Shown piece by piece: positions 16,684 to 23,641 of a DNA stretch of 64,000 nucleotides. The notes under the pieces are model-generated. The model had not been told where the DNA came from. It ran no database searches and was given only the letters and a program-made list of their open reading frames with translations. The stretch comes from Pseudomonas sp. WS 5079 (lineage in GTDB: Bacteria > Pseudomonadota > Gammaproteobacteria > Pseudomonadales > Pseudomonadaceae). Within the stretch, counting starts at the first letter, position 1. Every line of letters starts with the position of its first letter. The position numbers and the translations under genes were made by a program. The stretch lies in the NCBI RefSeq assembly GCF_012985465.1, contig NZ_JAAQWN010000001.1, positions 186,001 through 250,000 of the forward strand, given 5' to 3'.

Positions 16684-16996
16684 GGGGAATGCGCTCCTGG
16701 AGCAGTTGTTTTTCATTGGCGTACTGCTCCATCAGGTTGAACAGCAGAGACTCGCTTTCGTTGGCCCTGGTGACTTGCTGGAGCAGTTGCAGACGGTTGG
16801 CGCTTTCAGCCGCCAGTGCCTGCTCGGCGTGTTTGGATTTGAGGTCTGATAGCGCTGTTGTGCCCAGGGCGTTGGCATATCGAAAGCCGAAGCCATACGC
16901 GATTGAGCCCGCTGCCGAGGCACTCAACACACAGGCAAGTGCCACGGCGGCCAGGCGCGCGGGCAGCGGCCAGGTCAGTTGGTCAAGCGCGCCCAT
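16382..16996 (-). CDS. Rz-like inner-membrane spanin
   Basis: About 204 residues from ATG 16996 (the frame is open further upstream, but AGAGG precedes this ATG). One N-terminal membrane anchor (residues 10-38, AVALACVLSASAAGSIAYG) is followed by a long coiled-coil periplasmic part (residues 45-110). This is the type II Rz topology. The frame contains the Rz1 gene out of register. It completes the lysis cassette after endolysin and holin. Confidence 0.82.
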   Translation of the reverse strand: MGALDQLTWPLPARLAAVALACVLSASAAGSIAYGFGFRYANALGTTALSDLKSKHAEQALAAESANRLQLLQQVTRANESESLLFNLMEQYANEKQLLQERIPHVTTQYRPAPGAVTQPIPRCVFTAGWLRDFNTALGVPAPGPGATAAQPAQAPWATPGTDAELLESGVTPADILAHAQDYGLWVRGNLARLNGLLDLQEKD

Positions 16997-17195
16997 GGAG
17001 GTGCCTCTGGCGGTTTCGTGATTTTCGCGCTCGACGCTTGGCCGCAACGATTCCGGTCTTGCCTCTTCGCAGAGGCGGAATGACTGAAGCCCTGATCCAG
17101 CTTCCAGAAACGGGGTGAGGTGACGCCAGACGGTTCCACCAGGTGACCCCGGCCACCAGCGCGGAGAAAAGCTGACTGAAGAGGTTGAGTCTCAT
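16983..17195 (-). CDS. Small lysis-cassette protein of unknown function
   Basis: A 70-residue frame whose ATG at 17195 overlaps the holin stop (ATGA). The N-terminus (MRLNLFSQLFSALVAGVTWW) could be an amphipathic or short membrane helix. The C-terminal half is strongly basic (RRGKTG..KRRARKSRNRQR). It overlaps the Rz start by 14 bases. Coupling supports translation. It may be a second holin-like or antiholin factor, but there is no direct evidence. Confidence 0.5.
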   Translation of the reverse strand: MRLNLFSQLFSALVAGVTWWNRLASPHPVSGSWIRASVIPPLRRGKTGIVAAKRRARKSRNRQRHLHGRA

Positions 17196-17419
17196 GGCAA
17201 CGTCTCCTCGGGCGGGCCTTGTTTGATCAGTCGGGCGAAGAACAAGACTACCGCCAGACCACTGTTCAGGACGGCATAAGCGCGTGGCGAGAGCTGTGCT
17301 TGCCACATTGGTAGCAACTCCAACTGAGCGAGCCCCAGAAACGCGATCAGAATGGTGATCTGGACGCTGTAAAGCCGGTAGCAGCAGCGCCAGTCGCAGA
17401 TGGGTTTGACTCCCTTCAT
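17192..17419 (-). CDS. Putative phage holin (two membrane helices)
   Basis: A 75-residue protein with two hydrophobic helices (about residues 18-38 and 45-63) and a short charged C-terminus. It lies between the endolysin and the spanins with four-base overlaps, the expected holin position. It would form the inner-membrane lesion that times lysis. Topology suggests a class II-type holin. Confidence 0.78.
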   Translation of the reverse strand: MKGVKPICDWRCCYRLYSVQITILIAFLGLAQLELLPMWQAQLSPRAYAVLNSGLAVVLFFARLIKQGPPEETLP

Positions 17420-17916
17420 GCTGCACTCCCGCTGGCCTGACCGTGCTTGGTGCGGCGCTCAATGCCCGCGAGAGTCAACCCATCAGCAATAATCGATTCG
17501 CCATACCACTGACCACCGGGCAGCGGCCCAGCACCGTTTTCGTGGCGAATGATCGCCAGCACCAGTGTGCGCATGACATCGAAGTCGTAAACGTCCACAC
17601 CTTCATGGTCAGGATCGAGTCCCAAGGCGCGGGCCACGCTGGCTGCGTAGGCGTTGGTATTGTTTTCGGAGGGCGGCGCCCAGCGCTCGATGATCTCGCG
17701 CACGGTGTCGATTCGGCTGCCGTCAGCCGCTCGACGCTTGTCCTGATAGGTGATCAGTACGCGGGCAATGGCGCGAATACCCCAGCGGGGGGCGGTGTAT
17801 TGGACGAAGGCTTGGTCGTCCTGGGCAACAGCCATGCCTTGCCAGCGCACACCCTTGGCGTGGCGAATGTTGCCGGGGTTGAAGTTGCGGATGCCGCGAG
17901 GGTTTTCGGGTCGCAT
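17416..17916 (-). CDS. Putative phage endolysin / peptidoglycan-degrading protein (NPGNIR type)
   Basis: A 166-residue protein from ATG 17916, preceded by a perfect AGGAGG; an upstream in-frame ATG at 17967 lies within a hairpin and is rejected. The N-terminal GIRNFNPGNIRH and the following FVQYTAPRWGIRAIARVL pattern occur in a widespread Pseudomonas prophage family, often labelled structural protein P5 or lytic transglycosylase-like. As the first gene of the lysis cassette next to a holin, it is most likely the cell-wall hydrolase. No signal peptide is seen, so export depends on the holin. Confidence 0.78.
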   Translation of the reverse strand: MRPENPRGIRNFNPGNIRHAKGVRWQGMAVAQDDQAFVQYTAPRWGIRAIARVLITYQDKRRAADGSRIDTVREIIERWAPPSENNTNAYAASVARALGLDPDHEGVDVYDFDVMRTLVLAIIRHENGAGPLPGGQWYGESIIADGLTLAGIERRTKHGQASGSAA

Positions 17917-17962
17917 GGGACGCCTCCTGTAAAGGCGCCGTAGGTTCCAGGCGCCAGAAATA

Positions 17963-17990
17963 CACACGCCGCCATGATGGGCGGCGTGTG
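17963..17990. other. Perfect hairpin between late dyad 3 and endolysin
   Basis: CACACGCCGCC (17963-17973) pairs with GGCGGCGTGTG (17980-17990) around a six-base loop. It is transcribed at the 5' end of the lysis operon if the dyad at 18000-18018 is its promoter. No T-run follows on the minus strand. It could be an attenuator, a leader stabiliser or a terminator for the upstream moron genes. Confidence 0.6.
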
Positions 17991-17999
17991 CCAGGAAGG

Positions 18000-18018
18000 C
18001 TTTTAATCGGGTTTAAAG
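18000..18018 (-). promoter_or_regulatory. Late-operon dyad, copy 3 (lysis and packaging operon)
   Basis: CTTTTAATCGGGTTTAAAG on the plus strand differs from copies 1 and 2 at one central base. It lies 84 bases upstream of the endolysin start and only four bases after the stop of the secreted moron. It shares the CTTTnAA-N5-TTnAAAG symmetry. Confidence 0.7.
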
Positions 18019-18022
18019 AGAT

Positions 18023-18604
18023 TTATGTGGGACCGTTTTTACAGTGTGCGGCCCTTGGTATTTCAATTGTTTTTTTTGTTACAGGATCAATTTTGTATGA
18101 CTTGAGACATTCTCGACCGCCACCAAACCTCGTCTGTAGCTCTGCGTCACTTTCGGCTTCTATTTTCGCTGAAACTATTGGGTCCGCAGACTTTAGGCAT
18201 TCCGCCCGGTCTCCTTTGAACCGCTCCAAGGTGTCTTGAATTGAGCCAGAGATAGACTCTACGCCGCCTTTTTGCGCGGCGGTCACTTGAGCGGCCCACC
18301 AACTTTGCGCATAGATACCTGCGGAACTGCAGCGTCCCAAAGGATCTAGGACCGACGGTCCAAACAAAGCTTTGCCAGAATTTACTAGTGAAATGAAATG
18401 CCCGCTATGTGCCCCAATGGATTTCAGGTCTCCTGCTTTCAACACTTTGACACCGTCGACCATGGCCTTATCTAGGGCGTCCATCTGTGATGTCGCTCTC
18501 TTAAGTGCTTCTGGGCTAGGCCCTGTAAATGATGATGCACTCACCGCTGATGATAGCAACAGGGTGAGCGCCAAAAATTGATACTTCTTACTGCGCCCGT
18601 TCAT
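18023..18604 (-). CDS. Secreted prophage moron protein, function unknown
   Basis: A 193-residue protein with a clear signal peptide (basic start, FLALTLLLSSAVSAS, cleavage near residue 24). The mature part is mostly helical with four Cys that could form disulfides (CSSAG, ECLKS twice, HCKNG). It lies between the lysis operon and the repressor, a usual moron position, and has its own GGAG site. Composition is less GC-rich than the late genes. No family is recognised. A periplasmic role such as superinfection exclusion, enzyme inhibition or lysogenic conversion is inference only. Confidence 0.72.
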   Translation of the reverse strand: MNGRSKKYQFLALTLLLSSAVSASSFTGPSPEALKRATSQMDALDKAMVDGVKVLKAGDLKSIGAHSGHFISLVNSGKALFGPSVLDPLGRCSSAGIYAQSWWAAQVTAAQKGGVESISGSIQDTLERFKGDRAECLKSADPIVSAKIEAESDAELQTRFGGGRECLKSYKIDPVTKKTIEIPRAAHCKNGPT

Positions 18605-18657
18605 TGGCTACTCCTTTTGAACAGTTTTACAAGTAGCTTCCCTACAAGGCGCGAAGC

Positions 18658-19038
18658 CTAACTGCCGTTGAACGATCTTCGAAGCCCGTGCCAAACCACG
18701 GCCCCAATTACAACAATCATTACAGAGGCGGCTCCTAGCGCAAAAAAAACTTGCGGAGATACTCCAGGGGGGTGCGCATTCAACCAAGTTGTCAGCAGTC
18801 CCCAAACGAACAGGATTAGGACGCCATAGCGCTGCAAGCGCTCATTTTCGGCCTTCGTTTCAAGCTCGCTACGGCATTGATTACAAATGGTTGCATCAGA
18901 GCTAACAATTCGATCTTCGCATCGGGCACAGGGTTTGATAGATACCTGCCGAAGCTGCTCGGGCGTCAATTTCAAAACCGCGTTCAGCTCGTAATAGTCG
19001 CGCCCGGCTACACGATTGTTATCCCCATTGATCCCCAT
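18658..19038 (-). CDS. Membrane zinc-ribbon protein adjacent to repressor
   Basis: A 126-residue protein. Residues 4-15 (NGDNNRVAGRDYY) resemble the last residues of the upstream repressor (GSNHRVAGRD). A Cys-x2-Cys / Cys-x2-Cys zinc ribbon follows (CARCEDR.. CNQCR, residues 37-55), then two membrane helices (about 72-90 and 98-118) with a basic end. It starts six bases after the repressor stop, so both genes are probably co-transcribed in the lysogen. Function is unknown; the shared motif suggests the two proteins contact the same partner or each other. Confidence 0.75.
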   Translation of the reverse strand: MGINGDNNRVAGRDYYELNAVLKLTPEQLRQVSIKPCARCEDRIVSSDATICNQCRSELETKAENERLQRYGVLILFVWGLLTTWLNAHPPGVSPQVFFALGAASVMIVVIGAVVWHGLRRSFNGS

Positions 19039-19044
19039 TTCCTA

Positions 19045-19479
19045 TCACTCCTTCGTAATGAAATCTCGCCCAGCTACTCGGTGATTAGATCCGGAAACGG
19101 TTTGCTTACTTGTGTGTATCCCCTGTTTGACCCCTTCCGTAGCGGTACCTTCGCCAATCAGTAGGGAGGTGAGTGCGCGCTTTTTGCTTGCGGTATCAAG
19201 AGATCGATACTCGTCGAGCAGCACTTCTTCGTCCGGAGCCAATTTACTCGATACAGACAGAGAGCGATCTCCCGTGAGGACATACATGGCATCAACGCCG
19301 ATGCCCATGAGTTTCGCTATCAGGTCAGCTGGGCATTTCTGCCTTCCAGAAACAACATCCTTGAGCCTTTGCGAGCTTGTTTCGTTTGCGGCGCGAGACG
19401 CCGCCGCCAGCGACATACCGCAGCGGTCGATTTCTTCGCGCAGGCGAACGTGTATTAATTCCACCAAATCTGTTGACAC
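19045..19479 (-). CDS. Phage repressor (helix-turn-helix), lysogeny maintenance
   Basis: The frame opens at ATG 19512, but the protein-like part begins at GTG 19479 (MSTDLVELIH..), giving about 144 residues; neither start has a good ribosome site. Residues 15-60 contain an HTH domain (GMSLAAASRAANETSSQRLKDVVSGRQKCPADLIAKL), with VDAMYVLTG after it, typical of Pseudomonas prophage repressors. The C-terminus carries GSNHRVAGRDF. It is divergent from the early operon and would shut off transposition genes by binding the intervening operators. Confidence 0.85.
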   Translation of the reverse strand: MSTDLVELIHVRLREEIDRCGMSLAAASRAANETSSQRLKDVVSGRQKCPADLIAKLMGIGVDAMYVLTGDRSLSVSSKLAPDEEVLLDEYRSLDTASKKRALTSLLIGEGTATEGVKQGIHTSKQTVSGSNHRVAGRDFITKE

Positions 19480-19500
19480 GGTGTATATATCCCACCAAAA
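19461..19500. promoter_or_regulatory. Repressor/early-operon switch region with paired operators
   Basis: CCACCAAA occurs at 19461-19468 and again at 19492-19499, 31 bases apart (about three helical turns, same face). A TTGACA hexamer lies between them at 19473-19478 on the plus strand, pointing to the early genes. The best -10 candidate (AAAATA, 18 bases downstream) is weak. The pair overlaps the repressor 5' end, so it is a candidate for both repression and autoregulation. Confidence 0.5.
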
Positions 19501-19547
19501 TAATCTACACAAACACTAATCATCTTTGCATCACAGGAGCCACCACC

Positions 19548-19760
19548 ATGGCCACCCATGCCAAAGCCCTAACCGCCGACCAGGTGAAAGAAAACTTCCG
19601 GCGCGTCGGCAAAACGATCACTCAATGGGCTATCGAAAACGGCTACAGCCGTACTTCGGTGTACCGCGTTCTCAATGGGCAAGACAAAGCCCATTACGGA
19701 AGGGCCCACGATATTGCGGTGAAACTTGGGCTGAAACCTTCATCGGCGTTGGCAGCGTAA
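19548..19760 (+). CDS. Small HTH DNA-binding protein (Ner-position, BcepMu gp16-like)
   Basis: A 70-residue protein preceded by AGGAG. The sequence TITQWAIENGYSRTSVYRVL (residues 22-41) is a clear helix-turn-helix, followed by IAVKLGLKP. It is the first gene of the rightward early unit and divergent from the repressor, the position of Ner/Cro in Mu. I recall a named family for BcepMu gp16 with this pattern. It probably represses early and repressor transcription after induction. Confidence 0.83.
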   Translation: MATHAKALTADQVKENFRRVGKTITQWAIENGYSRTSVYRVLNGQDKAHYGRAHDIAVKLGLKPSSALAA

Positions 19761-19775
19761 TGGCCGCCTTACAAA

Positions 19776-20045
19776 TCAGCACCGACCGTTTCGGATTCCT
19801 GTCGGCTGCGCCGAAAGTTGGCGAGACATACGCGCCTCTGCCAATTGATCGCACAACCAGGCCAACGTCTTTGTGGCTTCAACCTCAATCGGTTGCCCAG
19901 GCCAACGTATCTGCCGCAATGCTTGCTCCAACCCATCACCGGTTACAAAACCTTCGATCTCAAGAACTGCCGCAAGGCGTAACCAGCCCTGTGCCAATGC
20001 ATTCACTTGCGCCTCAAGCGCATCAATACGGTCGGTCATAGCCAT
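19776..20045 (-). CDS. Small coiled-coil prophage protein on the opposite strand
   Basis: About 89 residues from ATG 20045 (87 if ATG 20039). The sequence MTDRIDALEAQVNALAQGWLRLAAVLE begins with a heptad pattern suggesting a coiled coil, followed by a helical domain. It is convergent with the small HTH gene and divergent from the next early gene, sharing the 20046-20150 control region. Proteins of this look are common in Pseudomonas Mu-like prophages but have no known function. Confidence 0.6.
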   Translation of the reverse strand: MAMTDRIDALEAQVNALAQGWLRLAAVLEIEGFVTGDGLEQALRQIRWPGQPIEVEATKTLAWLCDQLAEARMSRQLSAQPTGIRNGRC

Positions 20046-20052
20046 GTCTCTG

Positions 20053-20121
20053 TTTGCGAATGTACCGCAAAACTTTGCAACTGGCGCAACCCGTTTGGCT
20101 AGCTGCAAAAAATGTTTTTGT
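20053..20121. promoter_or_regulatory. Cluster of GCAAA/TTTGC dyads between divergent genes
   Basis: TTTGCG at 20053 pairs with CGCAAA at 20066 (seven-base spacer), and GCAAA-AC-TTTGC lies at 20067-20078. CAAAAA-ATG-TTTTTG follows near 20105-20119. A perfect 15-base palindrome of the same type, TGCAAAGACTTTGCA, occurs inside the next gene at 20211-20225. These look like binding sites of one small phage regulator. Confidence 0.45.
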
Positions 20122-20150
20122 TTGGAAGGCCGCTTTTTTGGGGGTATCCA

Positions 20151-20630
20151 ATGAATCGTCGCCGCTGGAAGAACCTTCAACCCACCTCTCTGCGCCACGC
20201 CCTAGAGCTGTGCAAAGACTTTGCAAAAGAGGCGCAGAACGCGAGCGTAGAGCGTATTGCCGTTGAAATGGGCCTGTCTGACCACTGGGCCCTATATAAA
20301 TGGTTACAAACTGGTCGCATGCCAGCCAACTTAATTCGTCCATACGAGCGGGCGTGCAACTGCGATTACGTCACCCGTTGGATCGCTGCTAGTGCGGGCC
20401 GCATCACCATCGAGATACCAACCGGGCGCAATTGCACTGCTCAGGACACACAGGTCCTCCAAGAACTGCTGACAACAGCGGCCGGAAAGCTCCTTGCTTT
20501 CTATGCCAAGAACAGTGAAGCCGACGAAACGCTTGCAGCCATTCAGGCCGCCATGGAAGGGCTTGCCTGGCACCGGGGCAACGTCAGCCAAACCCAGCAC
20601 CCACAACTTGAACTGGAGGGGCAGCCATGA
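20151..20630 (+). CDS. Early phage protein with HTH-like region
   Basis: A 159-residue protein from ATG 20151; a run of G upstream may serve as ribosome site. Residues 28-60 (ASVERIAVEMGLSDHWALYKWLQTGRMPANLIRPYE) read as a helix-turn-helix similar to those of early Mu-like phage genes. The C-terminal half is helical. It overlaps the next gene by four bases. It could be a regulator of the early operon. No firm family is known to me. Confidence 0.75.
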   Translation: MNRRRWKNLQPTSLRHALELCKDFAKEAQNASVERIAVEMGLSDHWALYKWLQTGRMPANLIRPYERACNCDYVTRWIAASAGRITIEIPTGRNCTAQDTQVLQELLTTAAGKLLAFYAKNSEADETLAAIQAAMEGLAWHRGNVSQTQHPQLELEGQP

Positions 20631-20929
20631 GCCGCACGGCCACGGGAGCAGCCCGCGTACTTGGCGTGCTGAAAGCACTGAAGGGCCACACCATAACCGG
20701 CCTCAGCAACGCGGAGCTGGCTCACCTCACCGAGGACAGCCCGAGCAACATCACCCGCGCTATGCAGACCCTGATTGAAGAAGGGTTGGCGGTGAAGTTG
20801 GATAACGGTCGGTTTGCCCACTCTGTGGCCATGCTGCAGATCGCCCAGGCACACGCCGAACACATGTCCAAGTTGCATAACCGCATGCAGGAAACCAATC
20901 AACGCATTGCCGCAGGCTCAATGATCTAA
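20627..20929 (+). CDS. IclR/MarR-like winged-helix early protein
   Basis: A 100-residue protein with GGAGGGG ahead of the ATG. Residues 8-60 (AARVLGVLKALKGHTITGLSNAELAHLTEDSPSNITRAMQTLIEEGLAVKL) form an IclR-type winged helix. The rest is helical. There is no effector domain, so it is probably a small DNA-binding factor of the transposition operon. It is translationally coupled to the gene before it. Confidence 0.8.
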   Translation: MSRTATGAARVLGVLKALKGHTITGLSNAELAHLTEDSPSNITRAMQTLIEEGLAVKLDNGRFAHSVAMLQIAQAHAEHMSKLHNRMQETNQRIAAGSMI

Positions 20930-20939
20930 GGGGAACACC

Positions 20940-21863
20940 ATGGCACGCACCAAAAATCCAACCGCTGATGCTATAGATCTGCCCGCCTTGAATGGCGAAG
21001 CACTGACAGCCGACCAGAACGCAATGGCAACAATGCTTGCTTCCCATAGCGATGAGCGCGACCTGCTCAATCAGCTCATGGGGCAAGCACAAATGTCTGA
21101 CGCATTCGCAAAATTTTCCGTCACGGTGACGGCTTCCAAGCTCGCATATGTTAAGGAAAACAAGCTGTATCGGGCTTTAAAGGGAAAGAAAAACCCACAC
21201 GGTGACGGAATTTTGAGCGGCTCATGGGAAGAGTTCTGCAACCAGCTTGGGCGCTCAGTCGAGCATACGGATAGAGATATCGCCAACCTTCGCGCCTTCG
21301 GCGAAGAAGCCCTCGAATCCATGTCCCGCATGGGCATCGGCTACCGGGAAATGCGCCAATACCGCCGCCTGCCTGAAGACGCACAAGCCGCCCTGATCGA
21401 GGTCGCCAAGACTGGCGACAAAGAAGCCTTTGTCGACCTGGCCGAAGAGATTCTGGCGCGCAACGCAAAGCTCAGCCAGCAGCTGGACGATGTTAACGCC
21501 GATTATGAGGCCCAGGGCGAAGTGTTGGCGGAAAAACGCAAAGAGCTGAATACCGTCGAGCAGGAGCTGAACAAAACCCGCAAACGTATCCAATTCGCCA
21601 CCCCTGACGAGGTCATCAAAGACCTTCGCGTCGAGGTGCATTCCCTAGCAACGGATTTCGAGCTGACTGTGCTCGGCAAGCTACGCGAAGGCTTCAACCA
21701 GATGGCCGAACACGGCGCAGAACATGGCCAAGACCATCGCTTCTATCAAGCCGACCTGATTCGCCAACTTGAGCTGGCCCTGGCAACCCTGCGCAGCGAC
21801 TTTCACCTGCCTGAACACCGGGAAAACGAAGACCCCGTCTGGATGGCTAAAGACGAGGCTTGA
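20940..21863 (+). CDS. Early phage protein with long coiled coil, function unknown
   Basis: A 307-residue protein. Residues 1-150 are mixed (SWEEFCNQLGRSVEHTDRDI.. suggests a DNA-binding helical domain), residues 175-225 are an evident coiled coil (LSQQLDDVNADYEAQGEVLAEKRKEL), and the end is acidic and helical. It stops two bases before the transposase start, so it is co-transcribed with A and B. A role as accessory DNA-binding or replication protein is plausible but unproven. Confidence 0.78.
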   Translation: MARTKNPTADAIDLPALNGEALTADQNAMATMLASHSDERDLLNQLMGQAQMSDAFAKFSVTVTASKLAYVKENKLYRALKGKKNPHGDGILSGSWEEFCNQLGRSVEHTDRDIANLRAFGEEALESMSRMGIGYREMRQYRRLPEDAQAALIEVAKTGDKEAFVDLAEEILARNAKLSQQLDDVNADYEAQGEVLAEKRKELNTVEQELNKTRKRIQFATPDEVIKDLRVEVHSLATDFELTVLGKLREGFNQMAEHGAEHGQDHRFYQADLIRQLELALATLRSDFHLPEHRENEDPVWMAKDEA

Positions 21864-21865
21864 GC

Positions 21866-23641
21866 ATGAACCCTGTGCAAGCTCAACAACTGGCGCAGAT
21901 CGCCCAGCGAGCAGCCATCACACCGCACGGTCAGCGTACCGCTCTTTACAAGGCTGGCGCTGCCGAGCTGGGTATTTCCATTCAAACCCTACAGCGCAAG
22001 CTAAAGGAGGTCTCAGTGCCCAAGCAACGCAAACGCCGAAGTGATGCGGGCTGCAGCTCTCTGCCTTTGGAAGAGGCACAGCAAATATCGGCTGTACTTC
22101 TGGAGTCTATCCGTGCCAATGGCAAGCAACTGTCCACCATCGAGCGGGCGGTTGAGCGGCTGCGCAGTAACAAGTTGATCTTGGCAGGTCGCATTAATGA
22201 AGAGACGGGGGAGTTTCTCCCGCTGAGTAATAGCGCGATAGCCCAGGCTCTGCGCAGCTACAAATTGCACCCGGATCAACTGCTGCATGACGCCCCGGCA
22301 GTGTCGCTGGCCAGCAACCATCCGAACCACGTTTGGCAGGTCGACGCCTCAATCTCCACTCAGTTCTATTTGGCCGATGACGGCGCCAAGGCGATGGACA
22401 AGGCTGTTTTCTACGATGGCAAACCCGCCAACCTGAAGAAGATAGAGCGCCAGCGTTTGTGGCGTTACGTGATCACCGACCACACCAGCGGCACGTTGTA
22501 CCTGGAGTATGTCCTGGGTGCGGAGTCCGCAGAGAATCTCAGCAGCGTCTTAATCAACGCCATGCAAAAGCGCCATGAGGCGGACCCATTCCACGGCGTG
22601 CCCTGGATGTTGATGACCGACCCCGGTGCGGCCATGACCAGCAGCATCTTTCGCAACTTGTGCCGCGCCATGTCCATCAACCTGATTATCAACCAGGTCG
22701 GCAACGCACGCGCCAAGGGTCAGGTTGAGCAGGCGCACAACATCGTTGAGCGCGAATTTGAAAGTGCCTTGAAGTTCAAGGCGGCGGAAACGCTGGAACA
22801 GATCAACGACTGGGCTGGCCAGTGGATGCGGTTCTTCAATGCAACCTCGATTCACAGCCGCACGCAGCGCACACGCTACGGCGTATGGCAGCTGATTCAG
22901 GCGGATCAGCTGCGCCTGGCCCCCAGCATTGCCGTTTGCCGCGAGCTGGCCGTCAGCACGCCAGAAGAACGTAAGGTCAGCAACCTGCTGCAGGTTTCGT
23001 TTCGAGGCGCCCAGTTTGATGTCAGCACAGTGCCCGATGTCATGGTCGGCGAGAAGCTGCTGATCACCCGCAACTGCTGGCGCGATCAGGACTCCGCAAT
23101 CGCGGTCCTGGTGGGCGCGGACGGTCGGGAGCAGTACCACGTCATCGAGCGTATCAACATCGACCAGTATGGTTTCTCCGAAACCGCCGCACAGATTGGG
23201 ACGCAACACAAAAGCCATGCCGAAACGCCTGCGCAGGTATCACGCAAGGTGCTGGAGCAGATCGCCACCGGCACCACAAACCAAGCCGACGCAGAGTCTG
23301 CTCGCAAGGCAAAAAAAGCTTCCTTCGGTGGCCTGATCGATCCGCACAAACATGTGACCGATACCTTGCTGCCTGCCTACATGCCGCGCAGGGGCACGTC
23401 GCTGAACGTCAACGTGCCTACGGTTGAGCTTGTTCCGCTCACCCATGTTGAAGCCGCGAAGATCCTACGCCCACGCCTGGACAACCTCTGGACGCCGGAA
23501 ACCTTCAGTTGGTTGCAGCAGCAGTACCCACAAGGAATTTCCCAAGAACAGCTTGAGGCCATCGAGGCCGAGCTAAAACGACCTGCCGAGGCCATTCGCA
23601 AACCGTTCAGCCTGGTGCTGTCAGCGGTTGGAGGTGAGTGA
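21866..23641 (+). CDS. DDE transposase A (Mu A / Tn552-type integrase core)
   Basis: A 591-residue protein. A TTG at 21860 is in frame but the ATG at 21866 is preferred. Residues 13-50 form an N-terminal HTH. The rve catalytic core follows: WQVDAS (Asp160), MLMTDPGA (Asp252) and KGQVEQAHN (Glu288), with exactly 35 residues between the last two (DD35E). The C-terminal region fits the Mu-transposase C domain with a B-contacting tail. It binds the phage ends and carries out replicative transposition and integration. The gene overlaps B by one base (TGATG). All three catalytic residues are intact. Confidence 0.96.
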   Translation: MNPVQAQQLAQIAQRAAITPHGQRTALYKAGAAELGISIQTLQRKLKEVSVPKQRKRRSDAGCSSLPLEEAQQISAVLLESIRANGKQLSTIERAVERLRSNKLILAGRINEETGEFLPLSNSAIAQALRSYKLHPDQLLHDAPAVSLASNHPNHVWQVDASISTQFYLADDGAKAMDKAVFYDGKPANLKKIERQRLWRYVITDHTSGTLYLEYVLGAESAENLSSVLINAMQKRHEADPFHGVPWMLMTDPGAAMTSSIFRNLCRAMSINLIINQVGNARAKGQVEQAHNIVEREFESALKFKAAETLEQINDWAGQWMRFFNATSIHSRTQRTRYGVWQLIQADQLRLAPSIAVCRELAVSTPEERKVSNLLQVSFRGAQFDVSTVPDVMVGEKLLITRNCWRDQDSAIAVLVGADGREQYHVIERINIDQYGFSETAAQIGTQHKSHAETPAQVSRKVLEQIATGTTNQADAESARKAKKASFGGLIDPHKHVTDTLLPAYMPRRGTSLNVNVPTVELVPLTHVEAAKILRPRLDNLWTPETFSWLQQQYPQGISQEQLEAIEAELKRPAEAIRKPFSLVLSAVGGE

